Shown here: in pieces, positions 52,855 through 62,097 of the stretch
How positions within the stretch are numbered: the stretch's first letter is position 1
How the letters are laid out: each line of letters begins with the position of its first letter
DNA from: Chryseobacterium hagamense
GTDB lineage: Bacteria; Bacteroidota; Bacteroidia; Flavobacteriales; Weeksellaceae
Assembly: GCF_007991455.1 (NCBI RefSeq)
Contig: NZ_BJYJ01000002.1
Span: 186,001-250,000 of the forward strand
Direction: 5' to 3'
Length of the DNA stretch: 64,000 nucleotides
Notes under the pieces: model-generated
Told to the model about the DNA's origin: nothing
What the model saw: only the letters and a program-made list of their open reading frames with translations
Databases searched by the model: none
Made by a program: the position numbers and the translations under genes

Positions 52855-53691
52855 ATGGAATTATCAGACGTTAAGGAACCTCAGTATGGATTCAAAGGTA
52901 ATGGAAATAAACTTGAAAATTTAGTCGAAAGGAATAAGGACAAAGAAGGTAATATATTGGTTGAAGCACATGTAGATCATGATATTGGTGTTATGTTTAT
53001 GTACCAAGCAATGAGAGGTTTTTTTAAATCTTTTGTAGGTAATAAGCCTCATTTAGAAAGCTATAATGTTGATATTGACACTTTCAGAGTCTTGTATAAT
53101 GAATATAATGGAAGAGGAAAAGGAATAAAAATTGACTTTGTTTTAATCAATACTTTAGAATATATTCGTTATACTGGTGATATAAATGTCTCTACAGAAG
53201 CCGATGATTTTTTATATTTTTTTGTTACACCAATCGATAATAATGATCAACCATCAAATGTTCATTATGTTATTTTTAATTTGAACCACAAATTTGAAAT
53301 TGATCGTGATGTCATTGATGATAATGATTTACAAAATTTCATTACAAAACTTCGTTCAAGCAGTCTTTACAATAGCATGGCTTCTTATAGTAATCATACA
53401 AATCCAACAGAATATATTTATTATCCATGGGCAGATATCAATAATATTACTATCGAAAGAAACATAGATAACAGACTTTATAAAGACGTACAATTTGTTA
53501 TGGGTGAAGTAATAGAATATAATATAATTTTACAGTATTTTAAACTAAATCCATACTATAATTTTGATGCTCTTGCATATAAAGCTGCTTATTTACAGCA
53601 TGAAAAGAGACTTACTATTATAGGTAAATATATGCCGGATGACATTATTGGGAAAGAAGGCTTTTTTGATATGGGTGATTTGAGGCCATAA
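52855..53691 (+). CDS. AT-rich gene, 278-residue protein of unknown function
   Basis: No family recognised. It has no signal peptide and no transmembrane helix. It is rich in Asn, Asp, Ile and Tyr, with beta-strand-like segments (IKIDFVLINTLEYIRYTGDI, ADDFLYFFVTPIDNND, NVHYVIFNLNHKFEID) and a C-terminal helix with YKAAYLQHEKRL. Likely cytosolic. Base composition is much more AT-rich than the response regulator before it. It is linked by 6 bases upstream and 1 base downstream, so it is transcribed with the two-component genes. It could be a ligand-sensing or effector partner. Confidence 0.6.
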   Translation: MELSDVKEPQYGFKGNGNKLENLVERNKDKEGNILVEAHVDHDIGVMFMYQAMRGFFKSFVGNKPHLESYNVDIDTFRVLYNEYNGRGKGIKIDFVLINTLEYIRYTGDINVSTEADDFLYFFVTPIDNNDQPSNVHYVIFNLNHKFEIDRDVIDDNDLQNFITKLRSSSLYNSMASYSNHTNPTEYIYYPWADINNITIERNIDNRLYKDVQFVMGEVIEYNIILQYFKLNPYYNFDALAYKAAYLQHEKRLTIIGKYMPDDIIGKEGFFDMGDLRP

Positions 53692-53692
53692 G

Positions 53693-54334
53693 ATGATTAT
53701 CGGAATACTATATAAAATAGTTTTGTTAGTAGTAACGGTAAAATCCTATACTTTGAGCAGAAAGTTGAATCTATCTGCTCAAAATTATTTATTGGCATAT
53801 CTTACTGTATCTTTATTTACAGATGTATTTTCATTTGTATTATATATTATCAATCCAGATATTAAAAATGGAATACTATACCATTTTTATGATGTATTTT
53901 CCATTATCTTTTTTTCTTTTTACTTTTTTAAAAAATTTAAAAAAACTTTCAAAAAGCTATCATTGCTAATCACATTTATTTCAATAATTTATATCTTGTT
54001 TTTTACAGCATTTTTTAGCTTGGACTTCGATAAAAATATAGGAATTATATTATTGTCGTTTTATATAATACATTCGTTGCTTTGGTTTTATCAAAAGATT
54101 TCCATTTTTGATAAATCTAAAATTACAGATGACCCTACATTTTGGATTTCTACCGCTTTACTAATGTGGAGCTGCTTCTTTCTTTTTAGAGTAACTCCTA
54201 TGTTTTACTTTGCAAAAGAAGATACCTCATTTCTTAATTTTTTAAGAGATGGCCAAAATATTATTAATATCATAATGTATGCGATGTTCTATATTTCCCT
54301 TTTAAAATATGAAAAGTCAAATGAATTACATTGA
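53693..54334 (+). CDS. AT-rich gene, polytopic membrane protein
   Basis: A 213-residue membrane protein with about seven hydrophobic segments over its whole length and Lys-rich cytosolic loops (FFKKFKKTFKKLS). It resembles the integral sensory membrane domains sometimes fused to histidine kinases, but it is separate. Its 3' end overlaps the kinase start by 26 bases. It could serve as the kinase's input partner, an inference from overlap and order. No known domain was recognised. Confidence 0.6.
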   Translation: MIIGILYKIVLLVVTVKSYTLSRKLNLSAQNYLLAYLTVSLFTDVFSFVLYIINPDIKNGILYHFYDVFSIIFFSFYFFKKFKKTFKKLSLLITFISIIYILFFTAFFSLDFDKNIGIILLSFYIIHSLLWFYQKISIFDKSKITDDPTFWISTALLMWSCFFLFRVTPMFYFAKEDTSFLNFLRDGQNIINIIMYAMFYISLLKYEKSNELH

Positions 54335-55106
54335 AGATGATATAAAACTGGCCTACATAATAGCTATTGGAATCATGATGGTTTTCGTAATCTTCATCAT
54401 TTTTATTGTTTTTATGTACAACAAAAGACAACTGCTCCACCTCAAAGAAAACCAACTCAAAGAATCCGAGCACCAAAACCAGCTCCTCCAGAAAGAGCTG
54501 GAAAAACAAAAGCTGATCGAAAAAGAACGCGAGCGGATTTCCCATGATATGCATGATGATCTCGGAGCCGGCATCTCCGCCCTGAAACTTCAGGCTGAAT
54601 TCTTAAAGCAGCGGGCTGAAGACGAAGATCTGAAAAGCGACATCGATGAGTTGCTGAAAACCTCCGAAGAAATGAACCTCTCCATGCGGGAAATGCTCTG
54701 GAGCCTGAATTCCGGGAATGATACCCTCGGGAGCTTCATCGATTACGCCCAATCCTATGCCCAGAATTTCCTTAAGAAAACAACCATTGTTCTCCACATC
54801 GAAAACGAAAGTGTAATTGCTCAGACAACCATCACCACCGAACAGCGGCGCAATCTGTTTTTATGCCTTAAGGAAGCCCTTAACAATGCCTACAAGCACA
54901 GCCGGTCCGACAGGCTAATCCTTTCTTTTATCCAGCATGAAAAGGAGTTCCTGATGAAAATTTCGGATAACGGAATTGGCATTGATTCCCAAAAGCCGGA
55001 AGGCAACGGCCTGCGCAATATGAAACGGCGGATGCATGAACAGAACGGGCATTGTGAAATTACTACTGAAAACGGAGCCCATCTGTTTTTCAGGATAGAA
55101 CTCTGA
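54309..55106 (+). CDS. HisKA_3-type sensor histidine kinase
   Basis: A 265-residue kinase. One transmembrane helix (about 15-37) is followed by a coiled coil (40-75) and the dimerisation/phosphoacceptor motif RERISHDMHDDLGAG, with probable phosphorylated His82. The ATPase domain has LKEALNNAYKHS (N box), ISDNGIGID and GNGLRNMKRRM. It has no extracellular sensor domain of its own, which fits with a separate sensor such as the preceding membrane protein. It starts 26 bases inside that gene. Its partner is likely the response regulator at 52216-52848. An ATG 4 codons later is an alternative start. Confidence 0.93.
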   Translation: MKSQMNYIEDDIKLAYIIAIGIMMVFVIFIIFIVFMYNKRQLLHLKENQLKESEHQNQLLQKELEKQKLIEKERERISHDMHDDLGAGISALKLQAEFLKQRAEDEDLKSDIDELLKTSEEMNLSMREMLWSLNSGNDTLGSFIDYAQSYAQNFLKKTTIVLHIENESVIAQTTITTEQRRNLFLCLKEALNNAYKHSRSDRLILSFIQHEKEFLMKISDNGIGIDSQKPEGNGLRNMKRRMHEQNGHCEITTENGAHLFFRIEL

Positions 55107-55129
55107 TTGAATGTTTAAGTACCGATAAG

Positions 55130-55158
55130 CAGTATCATTTTATGGTGCTGTTTTTTTA
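55130..55158 (+). terminator. Terminator of the two-component operon
   Basis: CAGTATCA and TGGTGCTG pair over 8 bp (two G-T pairs) around TTTTA, followed by TTTTTTTATT. Confidence 0.75.
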
Positions 55159-55163
55159 TTGGA

Positions 55164-55178
55164 AATCACCCGTTTGTG
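55164..55178 (-). promoter_or_regulatory. 15-bp motif, copy 2 (possible operator)
   Basis: The reverse complement reads CACAAACGGGTGATT, matching the copy at 51835-51849 in 14 of 15 bases and in opposite orientation. It lies 60 bases upstream of the gene at 55238, just past the kinase terminator. It could be a binding site of the encoded response regulator; this is inference. Confidence 0.4.
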
Positions 55179-55237
55179 GAATTGACAGGGGCTTGTTTTT
55201 GTGGGAACTTTGAGGTACAATTTAAAAGCGTAAAATC

Positions 55238-55555
55238 ATGGCAGATTTAATATTACAAGTAACAGTATCAGGCGGATTAGCAGACTACGGAATCACTTAC
55301 AGACTTTATAAAAAAGGACAATTAATTCAGGCAAAAAAGTACCCCGGAAGTTTTGAAAAAGATTTCACAGAGTTAGATGGCAAATATTCGCTTTATGTTT
55401 ATGGAGCAGGGCCGGCGACGAATGACAGAAAAGTAACTATTAAGCTTTTATTCAAGGATACAGAAATTGATCTTATTGATAAGATGTCATCTAATAATCC
55501 TTTGGAAGAAACGACGTACGAAATTAGTGGAGATTATTATTTTAAAACGGTATGA
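55238..55555 (+). CDS. 105-residue protein of unknown function
   Basis: No signal peptide. The sequence suggests a compact all-beta fold of about nine strands (LILQVTVSGGLADYGITYRL, GKYSLYVYGAGPATND, KVTIKLLFKDTEIDL, TTYEISGDYYFKTV), an Ig-like or Hcp-like sandwich. No enzyme motif is visible. It overlaps the next gene by 4 bases (ATGA), so translation is coupled. It lies downstream of motif copy 2. Confidence 0.6.
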   Translation: MADLILQVTVSGGLADYGITYRLYKKGQLIQAKKYPGSFEKDFTELDGKYSLYVYGAGPATNDRKVTIKLLFKDTEIDLIDKMSSNNPLEETTYEISGDYYFKTV

Positions 55556-56718
55556 AAAAGATAATTACAATTCTTTGCTTAATAATATCATATAATGCTT
55601 TCTGTCAAGAAAAAGATACAGTAAACTTGGCAGATGAATCTGTAAAGAACGAAGCAAAAAGAATAATTTCTGACGAAATTACTGATAAGAAATCTGCGAA
55701 CTGGCAAGATGTAATTGCAAATTATTTTCAGTTGGCATTAAAAAACTTAGGCGAAAAGAACCAGAAATTTGAATTGAAAACAACATTATTTAATCTAAAG
55801 GCTCAGGCTGATAAAGATCTTTGGATTGATTATAATTATGAAAAAGAAAAATTTTCAAGAAACTTTCAGATTGAAGCAGGTTTGTCTTTAAAAGAGAATA
55901 ATAAAATTAATGTTTTTACATATGGTTTTGGATGGTCATTTGACGGAAGAGACAGAAGTATGAACGTTTTGGTTAATAAGAAATCAGCTATTATTTTTGA
56001 TAATTATAGACAAGATCTTACAGATGCAAAAGAAGCCTACATGTATTACATTGAAAAAACGGAAGGCGAAAATTTGACTGAGGAGAAAATGAGTATTATT
56101 AGAGAAATTGAAGATAATCATAAGCTTAATGAAAATAAAATTAAAATAATTCCGCTCTCAGAATTCCCGGAAGATTTCAGAAGATTTTTATCAAAGAAAT
56201 ACGAAAATTATGCAGAAAATTTTCTAAAGCAAAATAAAGCCGATATAGAAGAAATAGAAAGAAAACCTTATTTTTTTATTGGTGTAAATAATTCTCTGAA
56301 TGATCAATCTAAAATTCTGGACAATTATAAAATACATGCTATTTATTTACAGGGAATAAAAACCAATAACATAAAAATGGAAATGGATTTTAGAAATAGC
56401 TATAAAGTATTCGACAGTATTGCAACGGTTGCATATAAAAGGAAAGAATTTTCTTCTCAATTAGGTTTAAACATTTCAGTAATGTCAAAGAATGAAATAT
56501 CTTTTTTAGAATTAAAACCTAATTTCGAGTTTAAAAGAATCTTTTCCGGATTAATGGAAGATGAAAAAAACAATCAGTTTTTAGCGAATGCAGATGTAAG
56601 GTTAAGGGTTTTAAAGAATCTGTGGGTGCCTTTAATTTTAAAATATGATGTAAACAACGGAAAATTTTTCGGCTTTCTAAACATCAGTTTCAATTTTAAA
56701 GGAGTGCAAAACGAATAG
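55552..56718 (+). CDS. Secreted protein with probable beta-barrel C-terminus, function unknown
   Basis: A 388-residue exported protein with signal peptide MKKIITILCLIISYNAFCQ. Residues 20-230 are mixed and charged. The C-terminal part (about 240-388) has alternating hydrophobic strands and ends in LGFLNISFNFKG-like strands (FFGFLNISFNFKGVQNE), typical of outer membrane barrels. It is AT-rich like 52855-54330 and coupled to the small gene before it. The pair could be a secretion or surface system, but no family was recognised. A terminator follows. Confidence 0.6.
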   Translation: MKKIITILCLIISYNAFCQEKDTVNLADESVKNEAKRIISDEITDKKSANWQDVIANYFQLALKNLGEKNQKFELKTTLFNLKAQADKDLWIDYNYEKEKFSRNFQIEAGLSLKENNKINVFTYGFGWSFDGRDRSMNVLVNKKSAIIFDNYRQDLTDAKEAYMYYIEKTEGENLTEEKMSIIREIEDNHKLNENKIKIIPLSEFPEDFRRFLSKKYENYAENFLKQNKADIEEIERKPYFFIGVNNSLNDQSKILDNYKIHAIYLQGIKTNNIKMEMDFRNSYKVFDSIATVAYKRKEFSSQLGLNISVMSKNEISFLELKPNFEFKRIFSGLMEDEKNNQFLANADVRLRVLKNLWVPLILKYDVNNGKFFGFLNISFNFKGVQNE

Positions 56719-56738
56719 GCAACTAAGACTGTAAGTTG

Positions 56739-56777
56739 AAAACCTTTTTTGATGAAAATTTTAAAGAAGGTTTTTTT
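56739..56777 (+). terminator. Terminator after the 388-residue protein
   Basis: AAAACCTT and AAGGTTTT form an 8-bp stem (with some A/T extension) and a run of seven T follows. The loop is about 16 bases. Confidence 0.7.
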
Positions 56778-56880
56778 GTTTTAAAATCAAGAATTCACAC
56801 AAACATTAAATTAACTAAAATTTAACTCTGAATAAACGTATAAATTCCCGCTCATTTGTTCCCAGCCGTTAAAAATTGAT

Positions 56881-56888
56881 TAAATTTG
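56881..56888 (+). promoter_or_regulatory. -7 box of eno
   Basis: TAAATTTG lies 23 bases before the ATG. A TTG (56856-56858) lies 22 bases upstream, slightly far for the -33 box. Confidence 0.55.
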
Positions 56889-56893
56889 TCTGA

Positions 56894-58204
<1,311 letters not shown>

Positions 58205-58221
58205 TCAATCGAATTTATAAA

Positions 58222-58258
58222 TTACGGCAAGCGAAATTTTTAGTTTGCCGTATTTTAT
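58222..58258 (+). terminator. Terminator of eno
   Basis: TACGGCAA and TTGCCGTA pair over 8 bp around 14 bases, followed by TTTTAT. Confidence 0.7.
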
Positions 58259-58290
58259 AATAAATAGTATATTTAGAAAAAAAATAAATA

Positions 58291-59577
58291 ATGTCAGACA
58301 ACAAAGTAATATTGAATTACGACGGTAATTCGTATGAATATCCAATCGTGGATAGTACTATCGGAGACAGAGGAATCGATATTTCAAAATTAAGAGACCA
58401 GACCGGTCTAATCACGCTTGATTTAGGGTATAAAAATACCGGGGCTACACTTAGTGACATCACTTACCTAGACGGAGATAAAGGAGAATTATTCTACAGA
58501 GGATATCCGATCGAGCAGATTGCAGACAAATCCAACTTCACAGAAGTAATGTACCTTTTACTCAACGGTGACCTACCTAATCAGGATCAGTATACTTCTT
58601 TCGAATCAAACATTAAAAAATATAACTTCGTAGCAGAGGAGATGAAAAAAATCATCGATGCTTTCCCTCGTTCTGCTCACCCTATGGGCGTTTTGTCTTC
58701 TTTGACTTCTGCTTTAACGGCTTTTAATCCTAAAGCGGTTAACGTAAACTCTAAAGAAGAAATGGATCTTGCCGCAGAACTGATGATTGCCAAGTTCTCT
58801 CACCTTTGCGCATGGACCTACAGAAAAACCCAGGGATTGCCGCTTAACCACGGCGACAACAGCCTGAATTATGTAGAGAACTTCTACAAAATGACGTTCA
58901 GAATGCCGAACCAGGACTTCGAAATCGATCCTGTAGTGGTTCAGGCTCTGGATAAATTACTTATTCTTCACGCCGATCATGAGCAGAACTGTTCTACTTC
59001 TACCGTAAGAATGGTAGGATCTGCCCATACCGGTCTTTTTGCTTCCGTTTCAGCAGGGGTTTCCGCTCTTTGGGGACCACTTCACGGCGGAGCCAACCAG
59101 GCCGTAATCGAAATGCTTGAGCTGATTGAAAAAGACGGTGGAGACGTAAACAAATGGGTGGCCAAGGCGAAAGATAAAAACGATAATTTCCGTCTGATGG
59201 GCTTTGGACACAGAGTATACAAAAACTTCGATCCGAGAGCAAAAATCATCAAGAAAGCAGCGGATGACATCCTGAACTCATTGGGTATTCAGGATAAAGC
59301 CCTGGATATCGCCATGCAGTTGGAAAAAGTAGCTTTGGAAGACGAGTATTTCGTAGAAAGAAAGCTGTATCCGAACGTCGATTTCTATTCAGGAATCATC
59401 TACAGAGCATTGGGAATTCCTACGGAAATGTTCACCGTCATGTTTGCATTGGGAAGACTTCCGGGATGGATCTCCCAGTGGAAAGAAATGAGAATGAAAG
59501 GAGACCCGATCGGAAGGCCTAGACAGGTATACCAGGGCGCTCAGAAAAGAGACTACATCGATATGGTAAACAGATAA
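58291..59577 (+). CDS. gltA: Citrate synthase (type II)
   Basis: First TCA-cycle enzyme, 428 residues, the hexameric form. Catalytic residues lie in LHADHEQNCSTSTVRM (first His), LWGPLHGGANQAVIEML (second His) and PNVDFYSGIIYRALGI (Asp). GFGHRVYKNFDPRAKII binds oxaloacetate and CoA. The N-terminal domain (1-60) is the beta-rich extension found in type II enzymes. A TATATTTA box (58268-58275) upstream has one mismatch to the promoter consensus. Monocistronic. Confidence 0.97.
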   Translation: MSDNKVILNYDGNSYEYPIVDSTIGDRGIDISKLRDQTGLITLDLGYKNTGATLSDITYLDGDKGELFYRGYPIEQIADKSNFTEVMYLLLNGDLPNQDQYTSFESNIKKYNFVAEEMKKIIDAFPRSAHPMGVLSSLTSALTAFNPKAVNVNSKEEMDLAAELMIAKFSHLCAWTYRKTQGLPLNHGDNSLNYVENFYKMTFRMPNQDFEIDPVVVQALDKLLILHADHEQNCSTSTVRMVGSAHTGLFASVSAGVSALWGPLHGGANQAVIEMLELIEKDGGDVNKWVAKAKDKNDNFRLMGFGHRVYKNFDPRAKIIKKAADDILNSLGIQDKALDIAMQLEKVALEDEYFVERKLYPNVDFYSGIIYRALGIPTEMFTVMFALGRLPGWISQWKEMRMKGDPIGRPRQVYQGAQKRDYIDMVNR

Positions 59578-59597
59578 TCGATATTTTAACATATAGG

Positions 59598-59629
59598 AAA
59601 TCCCGGAGCTCAGCTCCGGGATTTTTTTA
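59598..59629 (+). terminator. Terminator of gltA
   Basis: AAATCCCGGAGCT and AGCTCCGGGATTT form a perfect 13-bp stem with a one-base loop, then TTTT. Confidence 0.9.
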
Positions 59630-59656
59630 TATAGCAGAATTTTATTAATTTAAAGG

Positions 59657-60127
59657 ATGGAAAATCTGCAGCGGTCACCACCGAAAAATATAATACGTAT
59701 TATTATTGCGCTTTACATCATTTACGGGCTCATTTTTCTGATCGAGACCTTTGACTTTCTTGAAATGCTTCATACCAAGCCCAAAGATTTTCATCCGACC
59801 TATGATCTGGTGAATGTGCTCTTTTACCAGATGGAAATGATCATCTGCTTTATCTGTGCATTCATTTTTATCATTCTCATTTCTACCAGGCAGTCGGTGG
59901 TCGCATGGTTTCTTACAACTTTGGCAGTCTTGCTTTTCAGGGCATCGACCGTTTATTACCTGTACTTTTACGAAACGGAAGAGCGTTGGGTCCCGTTGAT
60001 CTATAAAGAGGCCAATGCTTTCAGTACGCTGTTCCGGAGAACCTTTGTTCCTGCACAGCTGATCTGTAGCGGTATTGCGGTCATCCTTCTTTCAAAACAG
60101 TATTTCCGGAAAAAAAACAAAAAATAA
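59657..60127 (+). CDS. Membrane protein with four helices, function unknown
   Basis: A 156-residue protein with four hydrophobic segments (about 10-30, 55-77, 82-105 and 130-150) and a basic C-terminus (YFRKKNKK). It contains no motif I recognise. Monocistronic, following gltA. The hairpin after it points the other way and belongs to the opposite-strand peptide gene. Confidence 0.7.
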   Translation: MENLQRSPPKNIIRIIIALYIIYGLIFLIETFDFLEMLHTKPKDFHPTYDLVNVLFYQMEMIICFICAFIFIILISTRQSVVAWFLTTLAVLLFRASTVYYLYFYETEERWVPLIYKEANAFSTLFRRTFVPAQLICSGIAVILLSKQYFRKKNKK

Positions 60128-60147
60128 CCTGCCGGAAAATGGCAGGT
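60127..60147 (-). terminator. Terminator of the broken GG-leader gene
   Basis: On the minus strand ACCTGCC and GGCAGGT pair over 7 bp, followed by TATTTTTTG. The T-run appears only in the minus direction, which supports a real transcript from the peptide gene at 60161-60319. Confidence 0.65.
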
Positions 60148-60160
60148 ATTAGAGGATTGG

Positions 60161-60319
60161 TTAAGGGCATTGGCACCGGTCGCAGGCCCATAAGGTACAG
60201 GCTCCTGCTTCATTCCACTCACAACAGCGTCTCACTGCCGAGGCCCCGCCGATAATGGTCTTTTACTGATCTCTTCCGAGTTTTTGTGCATTTTTAAGCA
60301 CCGGATTCTTTGTTTTCAT
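60161..60319 (-). pseudogene. GG-leader Cys-rich peptide gene broken by an in-frame stop
   Basis: On the minus strand ATG at 60319 reads MKTKNPVLKNAQKLGRDQ, then TAA (60263-60265), then in the same frame KTIIGGASAVRRCCEWNEAG and on through ACTLWACDRCQCP to a TAA at 60161. Restoring one base (CAA for TAA) gives a 52-residue precursor with leader RDQQKTIIGG, exactly like the flavobacterial double-glycine leaders, and six Cys in the core. A minus-strand terminator follows 13 bases after the end. Either a recent nonsense mutation or a sequencing error; as read it is inactive. Confidence 0.65.
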
Positions 60320-60573
60320 ACTCAATGGTTTTAATGATTGATGGTGAGTGATTTAACATGATTAATATATCACTAAATTGTGAATTTAATTGAAATGATC
60401 ATTGTTAAAAATCAATTAAAAAAATATCTGCAAAAGGGAATTTAACCAGAGATAAAATATAGCGATGGTCGGCAAGGCATTAATAAAAAACTGGCATGTT
60501 GTATAATGCTAGAATTATCTGTCTGTCACTCTTTAAAAAAGGCCTGAAAGTTTCCCAGATTCAGCCCTTTACT
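60320..60573. other. Intergenic region without gene
   Basis: AT-rich bases between the broken peptide gene and the amidinotransferase promoter. I see no reading frame, repeat or RNA gene here. Confidence 0.5.
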
Positions 60574-60581
60574 TATATTTG
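60574..60581 (+). promoter_or_regulatory. -7 box of the first amidinotransferase gene
   Basis: TATATTTG, 19 bases before the ATG. No clear -33 TTG. Confidence 0.55.
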
Positions 60582-60600
60582 TAGCATTGCATAAATCTTT

Positions 60601-61515
60601 ATGAAACTAAATATAAAAAACGAGACCGGCAGGCTGAAATCAGTGGTATTAGGACAGCCCAATTCAATGGGGCCGGTTCCTGCGCTGCTGGAAAGCTATG
60701 ATGCAAAATCGTACTATTCAATTGAGAACAACCTTTATCCGAAAGAACCGGAAATCATCAGGGAGATGAACGCCTTTGAAGCGGTTTTGAAGAAATATGA
60801 TGTAGAGGTTCTGCGTCCTGATATTATCGAAGATTATAACCAGGTTTTTGCCAGGGATGTAGCCTTTGTGATCGATGATAAGATGATTATTTCCAACGTT
60901 ATTGCAGACCGGGCAGACGAACAGGAAGCGTATAAGACCGTTTTTGAAAAAGTAGCCTGGAGAAAGATCATCAACCTTCCGGAAACCGCTCATATCGAAG
61001 GAGGTGACGTGATTGTATGGGACGATTTCCTGTTTATCGGAACCTGTTTCAGCGAAGACTACCGGAATTATAAAACGGCCCGGACCAACGAATATGCGAT
61101 TGAAATCCTAAAAGAATATTTCCCTAAAAAAAGGATCATCGACCTGGAGCTGAGAAAAAATGACAGGATTCCGTATGAAGGTATCCTGCATCTGGACTGT
61201 ACGTTTAATCCTGTCGGGACAGACAAATGCATCATCTACAAGGAAGGATTCGTGGATGAAAGCGACTACCGCCTGATTGTTGATATTTTCGGCGAAGAAA
61301 ACTGCTTCCACGTAACGGCAGAAGAAATGTTTGAAATGAACCCGAATATTTTCTCCATCTCCCCGGAAGTCATCGTTTCAGACAAAACCTTTACCCGGAT
61401 GAACAACCACCTAAGAAATGAATGGGGGATGACCGTTGAAGAAATCCCCTACCGCGAAATTTCCAAGATGGGCGGATTGCTGAGGTGCTCGACGATGCCG
61501 CTGGTGAGGGAGTGA
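60601..61515 (+). CDS. Amidinotransferase/arginine deiminase-fold enzyme
   Basis: A 304-residue member of the guanidino-group modifying superfamily. The core motifs are intact: FARDVAFVIDDKMIISN near residue 80, AHIEGGDVIVWDD (Glu/Asp), LHLDCTFNPVGTD (catalytic His-x-Asp) and LLRCSTMPLVRE with the nucleophilic Cys close to the C-terminus. Candidate reactions are hydrolysis or transfer at an arginine-like substrate (dimethylarginine, citrulline or glycine amidino transfer); sequence alone does not decide. A related enzyme lies at 62098-63021, so both may act in arginine/citrulline use. Confidence 0.9.
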   Translation: MKLNIKNETGRLKSVVLGQPNSMGPVPALLESYDAKSYYSIENNLYPKEPEIIREMNAFEAVLKKYDVEVLRPDIIEDYNQVFARDVAFVIDDKMIISNVIADRADEQEAYKTVFEKVAWRKIINLPETAHIEGGDVIVWDDFLFIGTCFSEDYRNYKTARTNEYAIEILKEYFPKKRIIDLELRKNDRIPYEGILHLDCTFNPVGTDKCIIYKEGFVDESDYRLIVDIFGEENCFHVTAEEMFEMNPNIFSISPEVIVSDKTFTRMNNHLRNEWGMTVEEIPYREISKMGGLLRCSTMPLVRE

Positions 61516-61556
61516 TCAGGTTTGAGTGTGATGGAGAAGTAGAGTGGGAGTGTGAG

Positions 61557-61570
61557 AGTGTTTTAATGTT
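61557..61570 (+). repeat. Inverted-repeat arm left of the S23 gene
   Basis: AGTGTTTTAATGTT matches the reverse complement of 62064-62077 in 13 of 14 bases. It lies in a G-rich, low-complexity spacer 75 bases upstream of the four-helix-bundle gene. Confidence 0.45.
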
Positions 61571-61645
61571 GGAGGGGTTTTATGTTAAAATGTAGTTGAG
61601 GATATTTTTGATATTTTTTTCCTATTTTAGTTAAAAATACAAAAG

Positions 61646-62044
61646 ATGTCAACCATTAAATTTCACCAGGATCTGAAAGTCTATCAACATTCTTTTGACG
61701 CTGCAATGGAAATCTACGAGCTTTCAAAAACTTTTCCCAAAGAAGAAATCTACTCTCTTACAGACCAGCTCAGAAGATCTTCCAGATCCGTATCGGCCAA
61801 TATTAGCGAGGCCTGGGGCAAAAGAAAATATGAAAGATCTTTTATCGCCAAGCTTACAGATTCTGAAGGCGAAGCAAGAGAAACCCAGACTTGGCTTCAA
61901 TTTGCGCTAGCCTGTAAATATATTAACGAAGAACAATTTAGAATATTGAATAAGCAGTACAATCAAATAATCGGAATGCTGGTCAATATGATGGTCCAAT
62001 CAAAGAATTGGTGCGCATTTCAATTACAAAATAATAAAAAATAA
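61646..62044 (+). CDS. S23/four-helix-bundle protein (23S rRNA IVS-type)
   Basis: A 132-residue all-helical protein of the family first seen in intervening sequences of 23S rRNA genes and related to the accessory Avd protein of diversity-generating retroelements. Diagnostic segments are HQDLKVYQHSFDAAMEIYEL, TDQLRRSSRSVSANISEAWG and YERSFIAKLTDSEGEARETQ. It is free-standing here, not in an rRNA gene, and is inserted between two amidinotransferase genes. A short inverted repeat and an 8-bp tandem repeat flank it. Molecular role unknown; nucleic-acid binding is suspected for the family. Confidence 0.9.
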   Translation: MSTIKFHQDLKVYQHSFDAAMEIYELSKTFPKEEIYSLTDQLRRSSRSVSANISEAWGKRKYERSFIAKLTDSEGEARETQTWLQFALACKYINEEQFRILNKQYNQIIGMLVNMMVQSKNWCAFQLQNNKK

Positions 62045-62049
62045 ATTTG

Positions 62050-62081
62050 CACTAAAACAATAAAACACTAAAACACTAAAA
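62050..62081. repeat. 8-bp tandem repeat CACTAAAA (four units)
   Basis: Units at 62050, 62058 (CAATAAAA, one change), 62066 and 62074. The segment 62064-62077 is the right arm of the inverted repeat with 61557-61570. It sits between the S23 gene and ctlX, directly after a TAAATTTG octamer (62042-62049) that could be the ctlX -7 box. Confidence 0.6.
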
Positions 62082-62097
62082 CCCTTCTACCCAAACT

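Noticed and set aside
60001..60222. Minus-strand frame of 73 codons overlapping the membrane protein
   Set aside because: It runs through the broken GG-leader region in the wrong frame and has no start context.
62050..62081. Possible CRISPR-like array
   Set aside because: 8-base units without spacers; a simple repeat.
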